A stretch of 64,000 bases of DNA from Ophiostoma sp. CBS 140.51 (Eukaryota > Ascomycota > Sordariomycetes > Ophiostomatales > Ophiostomataceae), in NCBI GenBank assembly GCA_029298735.1, contig JANSLP010000114.1, positions 1-64,000 on the forward strand, read 5' to 3'. Position numbers and translations under genes: made by a program. Below, piece by piece: positions 57,453 through 64,000 of the stretch. Positions within the stretch are counted from its first letter, which is position 1. Each line of letters opens with the position of its first letter. The notes beneath the pieces were generated by a model, which was not told the origin of the DNA, searched no databases, and saw only the letters and a list, made by a program, of their open reading frames with translations.

Positions 57453-58954
57453 CGTCGGTCGACGAGCAGATATGACATCTTTTGTCCCTGACGTTATTCT
57501 CAATTCTCATACAGAGACACATTACATCAGCCCTCCAGCTCTTCTTCTGTGCTGTCGATAAATATGAACATTTTGAGTATGGGGCGGTGGAAACCGGTTT
57601 TTGGTCCCTCCCAAAAACATCACACACACTGGCACAGAGATCGAATGTGGAGGATCGCCACCGTTCTGGGCCTAAATGGGGATACTGAGGAACAACCCCT
57701 GCTTCTGTCGTGGTTGTCGTGGCCTGCAGGGTCCAATGAGAGCTAGCCTGTGACGCAGTCTCGGCGTGCTTCCATGCTTCGTTCTAGATGGTGAAATGGA
57801 AATAGAAGTAGAGTGAGGTAAAGATAAAAAGGTGGAGAGATATCAAAAGAACAAGCTTGACAAGACAAACAAGCTTTTCTTTTGCATAGCCACTGTTCTT
57901 GTGTTTCTTGTCGTAGTTTCGTCTTTCATGTTAAGCTTCTCACTTGTTTGTTAGTATTGAGAGGAAATGTGGACGTGGTAGTTGAACTCGTTGCTTATTT
58001 TGGATTATCGCAACATTTAAATCTCAATTATCTTTACAAATATTATAGGAAATAAAAAACAGAATCGAGGCCAAAAAGGAAGAATAAATCTCAAATAAAT
58101 GCGTACGGAAATCTCACGGTCAAAAGGTGCACAAATTTGCAACGAACAATTTAGTAGTCAATCATCACCACTTATCGGAGCGGACAGGTGAGGTCCGGTC
58201 AGTGTTGGCAGGAATTGGCTGGCTGGCTGGGCTGTAATGCAAAATGACGTCGTTGCATCAACCCCTGTTTTTGGAGCCATGCGACCCTCCACCATAAAGC
58301 TGCAAAACGTTGTAGACACGCAAAGACCACCAATTCGACCATTCACAGGAGTTCGCCCGCCAAATGTCTCAAATTTTCTACTTTCAACCTTCAAATCAAG
58401 AAAAGTATGCCATGTGGCACATATTTATGAGGTATGATGAAAAGGGAAGAAATGACTATGAACGACTGAAAATGGAAGCGAGCTATTCGCATTTTAAAAT
58501 TAATGAATGCATAGCGATAATAGAATAAATAATGCCGTTCTCTGGCTGACTCAATTGTGTTGGCTGCATGACCACGTGCTTTATCTGACTTCTCTCTATA
58601 TGGGCCGCAATATTGTCCTTTATCATTAACAGTGGCTTCCTCCCGGGAAAAGTAAAGGCACACGAATTTTGTGCCGGCTCGCCCTGGTTCTAGCCCCCAT
58701 TTCCCCTTTTGCTCTCATATCCCTCACGGGAGACCTTCCGAGGAATGGCGGGACACAAATGGCAGGCCGCCCTATCTAGGTATGCACCGTATTTTACGGA
58801 CGACATACCCCGTCCCCAATGCACAAGACTGCATGACTTGATATTTTGATAAGTAGAAATTGATGAATAGTTGTATATGCTCCCGCTCTGTGTGGGGAAG
58901 TTGAGGGAAAGGAGGTCTGGCTTCCGGGTGGGAGCAGTTGCCAGTCGCCCAGAA

Positions 58955-58960
58955 TATAAA
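58955..58960 (+). promoter_or_regulatory. TATA box of the Cip1-like gene
   Basis: TATAAA within AGAATATAAAAG, about 105 nt before the ATG at 59062, followed by a short A/T/C-rich leader. A GTGGGG core near 58890 fits the CreA (SYGGRG) consensus, as expected for a carbon-regulated secreted enzyme; binding is inference. Confidence 0.55.
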
Positions 58961-59061
58961 AGTCACGATGACTCTCTGATCAGATACATTTGATTTTCTA
59001 TTCTCACCAGCGACATTGACTCTTCTCTTTTCACTCACCTCCTTCTCACCCACCTGCCACC

Positions 59062-59811
59062 ATGTACGCCAAGACTGCTGCCCTCTTTGCGCTCGCCCTG
59101 CTGCCGGGCCTGTCGCTTGGCCAGGTGTCGGACGACTTTGAAAGCGGCTGGGACCAGACTGCCTGGCCCATCTATGCCCCCTCGTGCAACCAGGGCGGCA
59201 AGGTCTCGCTGGACACCAGCACTGCCCACAGCGGCAAGAACTCGATTCGGGTCGACGGCGCCGGCGGCTTCTGTGGCCACATTTTCTTCGGTACCACCAA
59301 GGTCCCCAGCGGCGACGTCTATGTGCGCACATGGCTCAAGGCTAGTAAGGCGTTGACGTCGTCGCACGTGTCGTTTATTACGATGCCCGACTCCGCCCAA
59401 GGTGCCGACAAGCATTTGAGAATCGGCGGCCAGAGCCAGATTCTCATGTACAACCGCGAGTCGGACGACGCCACTCTTCCCGACCTGTCGCCTCAAGGCA
59501 TTGCCGCCTCGACGGCTCTGCCCACCGGCAGCTGGCAGTGCTTTGAGTACCATATCGGCGCTGACGGCACGATTGAGACGTGGCTCAATGGCAAAGCCAT
59601 TGCCGGGCTGACGAGCAAGGCCGGCACGGCCAATGCGAATGCGGCGCAGTGGCAGCGGAGTTCGCTCAAGCCCAAGATTACGGGCGTGTATTTCGGCTGG
59701 GAGTCGTACGGCGGCGACACCAACACGTTTTGGTATGACGACGTGTCGATTAGCGGCACACGTGTTGGCTGTGGCGGTGCTGCCGCTACGGCGGCGCCGT
59801 CGTCTTCGTAG
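59062..59811 (+). CDS. cip1: Secreted Cip1-like protein (glucuronan-lyase-like fold), no CBM1
   Basis: Intronless, 249 aa, ATG in the context CACCATG. A signal peptide (1-20, ending SLG) is followed by VSDDFESGWDQTAWPIYAPSCNQGG, GGFCGHIFFGTTKVPSGDVYVRTW, LRIGGQSQILMYNRESDDATLPDL, QCFEYHIGADGTIETWLNG and FWYDDVSISGTRVGCG. These closely match Trichoderma reesei Cip1, a protein co-induced with cellulases whose beta-jelly-roll resembles glucuronan and alginate lyases. The protein ends just after GCG with a short Ala/Ser tail, so the linker and cellulose-binding module of T. reesei Cip1 are absent. Its substrate is not established. Confidence 0.92.
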   Translation: MYAKTAALFALALLPGLSLGQVSDDFESGWDQTAWPIYAPSCNQGGKVSLDTSTAHSGKNSIRVDGAGGFCGHIFFGTTKVPSGDVYVRTWLKASKALTSSHVSFITMPDSAQGADKHLRIGGQSQILMYNRESDDATLPDLSPQGIAASTALPTGSWQCFEYHIGADGTIETWLNGKAIAGLTSKAGTANANAAQWQRSSLKPKITGVYFGWESYGGDTNTFWYDDVSISGTRVGCGGAAATAAPSSS

Positions 59812-60380
59812 ACAACATAAGGAGACACTGGTGATAGTTTGAGGGGAGTTAGAAATTCATGTACATAGCGGTCACATCAATATAACAGAATCTCAATTCA
59901 GTAACATTAAATCTAAACATCCATGGAGCACAAGTCTGAGTGTTAGTGCATCACAAAGTGTAAAACCGTCAATTGAATTTGGTGATTTCTGTCGACGATC
60001 TGGAGATACTTCCCAAAATGCCGGGACGTGGCTCCAGGATTGCAACAGCCTAAATAGACAGCGGAACAGCTTGAGCCTAGAAAGTGCCTAAAGAAGCAGG
60101 TGTACCGGCTGTGGACGCGTCCCCTTTTATTATATTGACCTATATGTGACTCGCGTATTCCGTCCTTCGTATTCTCAATCCAGACTTGGACTGTATTAGA
60201 CCATGTATTGACTGCCACAAGTTCTTCTTCATTATGTGCATATTTCCATTAACTTTTATCTCGGATATATTACATAAGTCGTGTCGTCCAAACGGCCGTA
60301 TTATTCACTCATATCCATTGTTGTTGCTCATGTAATAATCATCATCATCATCGTCATCGATCTCGCTCTTCACATTATAT
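59812..60380. other. Convergent spacer Cip1-like / DUF7136-like gene
   Basis: 569 nt, AT-rich, between two stop codons, with an ATC/ATT microsatellite at about 60338-60351. It probably contains both 3' UTRs. No gene seen. Confidence 0.5.
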
Positions 60381-61322
60381 TCACAACACGACCACCTTGC
60401 CTTCGCCTAGAAAAGCCACACTAAAGACCATCACGAGCACAGCAATGCCCATGACATGAGCTGTGCTGCGTGGCATCACAGCCGGCCCCGCAGCATTTGT
60501 GGCCGAGGAGGAGCTTGCGCTTTGAGTCGGTGTCGTGGCACTCCCGCCACTGGCCGTCGCTGCAGAGATGTTGGCTGCCGTCGCGGGGTCGACTTCGGCA
60601 CCACACCGCAGCGGACCAAAGAGGTACGATTGTCCATCAATGACGGCGTAGGTCGTGCCGTTTTGGACGGTCGAGTCGATAATGTCAAAGTGCATGCTCC
60701 ACGAAGCATGGTCGACGCAGTCAGTTGCGTTCATGCTGTTTGACGTCGACATAGACGGCACGATTGCAGGCGCACCACCTGCCCCAAGCGAAAAGTATGC
60801 ATTGTAAAACAACGGATAGCCCAAGACAACAGGCTCATCGCCATAGACTCCGCCCAGGACGACACCTAAGATATAGTACATGCTGCACGCCACCATAAAG
60901 TGGCCCGTCTTGTTGACTAGGTCTGGGGCATAGTGGACAAAGAACATGTCTGTGCCGTTGGTCAGGCTGCTAGTCGTCAGGGCTGGGGTAGACCCATTGC
61001 CAAAGTCGATCACCTCGGAAAAACCAAACTCGGTAGCATAGTTGTCGGCATACAGCAGCGTGTAGTTGAGCTGCAGCTGGAGGAGCGTGGCCAGGTCCGG
61101 GCGGTTGACGGAAAAGACAATGGGCAGCGGCGCATCTAGCACCTCATAGGTCTCGTTGAGAGGAAACACAAGATTCAGGTTGACATGGCCCGGAGTGAAG
61201 GAGTCCCCGACATCCGTGATTGTTTCTCTGGAATTAGTGGAAGTGGCAGTGACAGTAGCAACGGCTGTCGCGTAGGCTAGGGCACCAACGAGAAGGTGCT
61301 TCGGCCGAAGAAGAGACCCCAT
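60381..61322 (-). CDS. Secreted GPI-anchored protein, DUF7136-like
   Basis: Single coding exon, 313 aa. An N-terminal signal peptide (LLVGALAYATAVATVTA) leads into VNLNLVFPLNETYEVLDAPLPIVFSVNRPDLA, the opening pattern I recall for fungal DUF7136 proteins. The ectodomain has six N-x-S/T sites and cysteines at about 146, 205 and 240. The C-terminus is Ser/Thr/Ala-rich (TPTQSASSSSATNAAGP) and ends in a hydrophobic GPI-type tail (MGIAVLVMVFSVAFLGEG). The function is unknown. An AG acceptor directly precedes the ATG, suggesting a 5' UTR intron (61525-61323). Convergent with the Cip1-like gene. Confidence 0.8.
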   Translation of the reverse strand: MGSLLRPKHLLVGALAYATAVATVTATSTNSRETITDVGDSFTPGHVNLNLVFPLNETYEVLDAPLPIVFSVNRPDLATLLQLQLNYTLLYADNYATEFGFSEVIDFGNGSTPALTTSSLTNGTDMFFVHYAPDLVNKTGHFMVACSMYYILGVVLGGVYGDEPVVLGYPLFYNAYFSLGAGGAPAIVPSMSTSNSMNATDCVDHASWSMHFDIIDSTVQNGTTYAVIDGQSYLFGPLRCGAEVDPATAANISAATASGGSATTPTQSASSSSATNAAGPAVMPRSTAHVMGIAVLVMVFSVAFLGEGKVVVL

Positions 61323-61525
61323 CTGGTAAGTGGGGGAAAATTAGAGTCGTGAAAGGAAGGTGACGAAGGATGCGTATGTCAATGGACCGAATGGTACGCG
61401 ATCAAGGGTGAAAAGAGGAAGGATACAAGAACAATGCAGGGGAGGAATCGAAAAGGAGAAGAAACAAAAAGGGATTAGGATAAAGACGACTCCATTATCG
61501 ATAATTATCTACTGATCACACTCAC
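61323..61525 (-). other. Predicted 5' UTR intron of the DUF7136-like gene
   Basis: On the minus strand a strong GTGAGT donor at 61525 and the acceptor TTACCAG ending at 61323 bound a 203-nt segment that stops exactly at the ATG. A CTAAT branch-like site lies about 20 nt before the acceptor. The upstream part lacks an in-frame ATG close to the donor, so the first exon is probably non-coding. Confidence 0.45.
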
Positions 61526-62212
61526 CGTGGTGCCACGAAGAAGTGGCGGGCGGTATAGACACCGATGCACCGCGATTGCAACACGAGACTAGATGAAAGA
61601 TGAAGAGCGGGGGGAAGACCACAAGAAAAAATCACGGAGCCGAGTGACCTCAACCACTCTTGTGTTTCCCCATGTCTTAATGTGGCTAGGTGCTTAGATG
61701 GTACGTAAAATGGGGCTTTGCGGCCCCCAATTGTGGAAGGTCACAGTCGTGTCCGAGGGGTTTATTCTGAGGCAGGTTTTCTTTGACACCCTTCTTCGTC
61801 GTTTTCGTACCTGTCATAACGAGTCACCAAAGTCACGCTGTCGTCACGCTGTTGACGCCCACGCTACAGTTAAAAAGGGACGGGCCGTCTTGGCATGGGC
61901 TTCGCTTAGATATGTTCTCTATCAAGACCGATGTGAACGATGTAAACGATCAACACGACAGGCCAGACCGGCCGAAATTTAATGTAAATGCATTAGTGAC
62001 GACGCGAATACCGATAAGGATCACAATGTCGTAGTTGTTGCATAACCCTGTACCTTTTTGGTCTTTTGTTCCTGCTTCTCGCGGCTTTTGCATTAAAATT
62101 ATCCTATGTCGCTTTGAGTCGCGGTCGACCCCCTTGACTATGCTTAAGCCTCCTTCTCTTTTCGATCCCCTTTTTTTTGTGATCCTTCCATTCAATCCTA
62201 CTCTGGCACGCT

Positions 62213-62258
62213 GCCATCCATGCCATCCTTGCCATCCATGCCATCCATACTATCCATG
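62213..62258. repeat. GCCATCCATG-type minisatellite
   Basis: About five diverged 9-10-bp units of GCCATCC(AT/TT) in tandem, upstream of the secreted gene at 63285. Non-coding; a slippage product or clustered sites. Confidence 0.85.
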
Positions 62259-63130
62259 CACCACTTTACCATACACAATGTCATTCAATGTTTTGGTTGC
62301 AGTGGGATGGCAGGATGGGCAGGATCGTGGTCCATTTAAGATGAACAACCATAAGAGGCTTACCTCGAATAAGGAATATGAGTGGAGTCCTTTGGCGGGC
62401 TGAAGTCACCTCACAGAGGAAGGCCCCCAAGGTCAACGGAGAATATCGTCTGCCGGACATGTCCCGTGGGAGCTTCATATAGCGGTTGATAGACATTTAT
62501 GGAGTAGTCACATCACATGGACTCTTGTCGACTCCTTATCGGCCCAACTAAGGAGGAAAAGGAAGATTAAGAAGACCACAGCGGTGATCCGGCCCGTGGG
62601 ATGCTCAATCGTCTGAATGTTGTGGCTCCTTTGTCCTTTCTTTCTTGCTCCTTCCGCTACAAACTACCTCGTAGGGCCAAGACTGAACTTTGACCGTCCT
62701 TTGACCGACTTATAAATGCTATCGGGTCAAGACCGGCCGAGAGATTAGGTCCACGTGGAGGGGAACGCGAGATCGTGGATGGGAACGTGGATAGGAACGT
62801 GGTAGTAAAGACCACGGACACATCGACGCCGTATTCGCCGTATAGACTGAGGAGTATACGTGGGAGCGAGTGATGAAGTGAACGTGGTATGAGAGTGGTA
62901 TGGACAGTATCGACATGGTCTGGATGCGACTGATGTGATGGGGTTTGGTGGACAGAATGGATAAGATGGCAAAAATAGCCGCGATATTGTCCGAGATGTG
63001 GAGGGACATGAGGGACATGGAGGAACGTACAGAGATCTGCGTGAGGTCCGAACGCGGCAACCCGATGCGTTCTGTCGTGTTCTGTTGTGAACGCGGCCCG
63101 TGTATTATGTGTGTGCATCGTGGCCATGAA

Positions 63131-63137
63131 TATAAAG
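63131..63137 (+). promoter_or_regulatory. TATA box of the right-edge secreted gene
   Basis: TATAAAG within GAATATAAAG, about 150 nt before the ATG at 63285. Confidence 0.45.
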
Positions 63138-63284
63138 ACGACCGCTGCCGAGTCTTGGCCACAACTTGGCGAAAAGTCTTGGAAGTCAACGGCAGCGGCT
63201 CTGCCATTTACCTCTTGTTCCTTCCTTGGCCTTGACAGCTAAGTTTTTGATCCTTTATTTTTTTATTTCCTCTCGCTTTCCCCT

Positions 63285-64000
63285 ATGCGGTGGTCCATTG
63301 TGCTTGCGGGCGTCTTGCCCTTGGCACTGGCCGTGCCACAAGCCGGTGTCAATTTTGGGCGCCTCAATTTTGGACATGCCGATGCTGTTGAGGATGCCGC
63401 CAAGGCTGCTACTGCGTCCGCCACTCTTGAGGCCGCCCCATCGTCCGTCTCTGGCTCGGCCGCCTCTGAAAACTCCGTGTTTGAGTGGCCAACCGCCGAA
63501 GGCATCAACACGTCGACCTTACTCACAAACGGCACACGCATCACCGACCCCGTGCGCATTGCCTACTTGACCACCCTGCACGACCAGGTCATTGCCAACA
63601 TGAACAATGGAACGGCCGTACCCATGAACATGGTCAAGCGCATCTCCAAAGACCCGCCTTACATTCACAAGCGGCAGGAACTCGTGGCCGATTTCCTAGG
63701 TCTTTTTATCGACCTCATCCTCACGGAATATACTGGCGAGTTTGTCAAGCTCGAGGCCGAAATTGGCAAGCTGTTTGCCGGCGGCAACGATGCCTGGTGG
63801 GACGACACGGACCGGTGTCGCGTGCATTTCCAGACGCAGGGCGGTGCACACGAGCTGATTGAGGGTTATGACCGTGGAGCGTCGGATCCGACGTCCAAGA
63901 CGAGTGACAAGTAGGTCACCTCTTTCTATATTCTAATGATAGACCGCGCCATGTACTATTTTGCTAACTCCTGGAAGCATCGGCTGGAACAACCCCAAAA
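63285..64000 (+). CDS. Secreted protein of unknown family, partial (runs off right edge)
   Basis: Exon 1 is 63285-63910; an intron 63911-63977 (GTAGGT donor, GCTAAC branch, GAAG acceptor) leads into exon 2, which continues past the window end. If unspliced, the frame would stop at 63912-63914, but splicing continues it as TSDNIGWNNPK, so the stop is intronic. A signal peptide covers residues 1-17 (MRWSIVLAGVLPLALAV). The mature part has several N-glycosylation sites, a KR dibasic pair in MVKRISKDPPYIHKRQELV (possible Kex2 processing), a hydrophobic helix FLGLFIDLILTEY, and WWDDTDRCRVHFQTQGGAHE near the exon end. I do not recognise the family. Confidence 0.8.

Larger units (their letters stand above)
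57344..59061. other. Divergent promoter region coiled-coil gene / Cip1-like gene
   Basis: 1.7 kb without a gene. TATATAAA at 57445-57452 lies about 100 nt upstream of the coiled-coil gene. The last 400 nt before the Cip1-like gene hold a GTGGGG (CreA/Mig1-type site) near 58890 and a TATA box at 58955-58960. Confidence 0.5.
61526..63284. other. Divergent promoter region DUF7136-like / secreted gene
   Basis: About 1.75 kb of promoter and leader sequence without a gene. It contains a direct repeat of GTCACGCTGT near 61831-61852, a CCATCC minisatellite at 62213-62258, GGGAACGTGGAT-like repeats at about 62755-62805 and a TATA box at 63131. Confidence 0.5.

Overview
The window is nuclear DNA of a filamentous ascomycete (Pezizomycotina), most likely a Sordariomycete. 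I infer this from short introns (about 50-140 nt, one of 205 nt) with GTRNGT donors and a CTAAC/CTGAC branch site 10-20 nt before the acceptor. Coding regions are GC-rich at third positions and the spacers are long, strand-asymmetric and poor in genes. The gene set also fits: a RO-10 type dynactin subunit, a Cdc11 septin, Sho1, a GH55 glucanase and a Cip1-like protein. The genus cannot be read from the sequence. I see no transposon proteins, rRNA, CRISPR arrays or convincing tRNAs.

Layout. 1-7.8 kb is a gene desert. It ends in the promoter and probable intron-containing leader of a secreted CAP/PR-1 protein (8.5-9.5 kb). 11.5-44.5 kb carries mostly housekeeping genes: ceramide synthase LAG1/LAC1 (-) divergent from a BAX-inhibitor-1 protein (+); septin CDC11 (-) divergent from the PROPPIN HSV2 (+); HSV2 convergent with the splicing factor IST3 (-); an SSP411/DUF255 thioredoxin-fold protein (+), the uL16 chaperone SQT1 (+) and the DASH subunit SPC19 (+) in tandem; the osmosensor SHO1 (-); a 5.5 kb spacer; the dynactin p24 subunit RO-10 (-) divergent from an AVT-type amino-acid transporter (+); and a hypothetical tail-anchored protein (-).

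From 45.6 kb to the right edge almost every gene encodes a secreted or GPI-anchored product: a GH55 exo-beta-1,3-glucanase, a small GPI protein, a Cip1-like protein, a DUF7136-like GPI protein and a secreted protein cut by the window end. One small intracellular coiled-coil gene lies among them. The window therefore seems to cross from a housekeeping block into a block of extracellular, wall- or plant-polymer-directed genes.

I resolved splicing for every multi-exon gene by matching exon phase and protein continuity. The observations most worth a second look are two strong intergenic inverted repeats (16-bp perfect arms at 14.2 kb, 17-bp arms at 21.0 kb), the GH55 stop codon that is followed by 128 more in-frame codons and could itself be a splice acceptor, the pyrimidine-rich sense-strand flanks around genes with very long spacers, and a 51-nt in-frame intron in RO-10. 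I found nothing I could defend as a wholly new multi-gene system.
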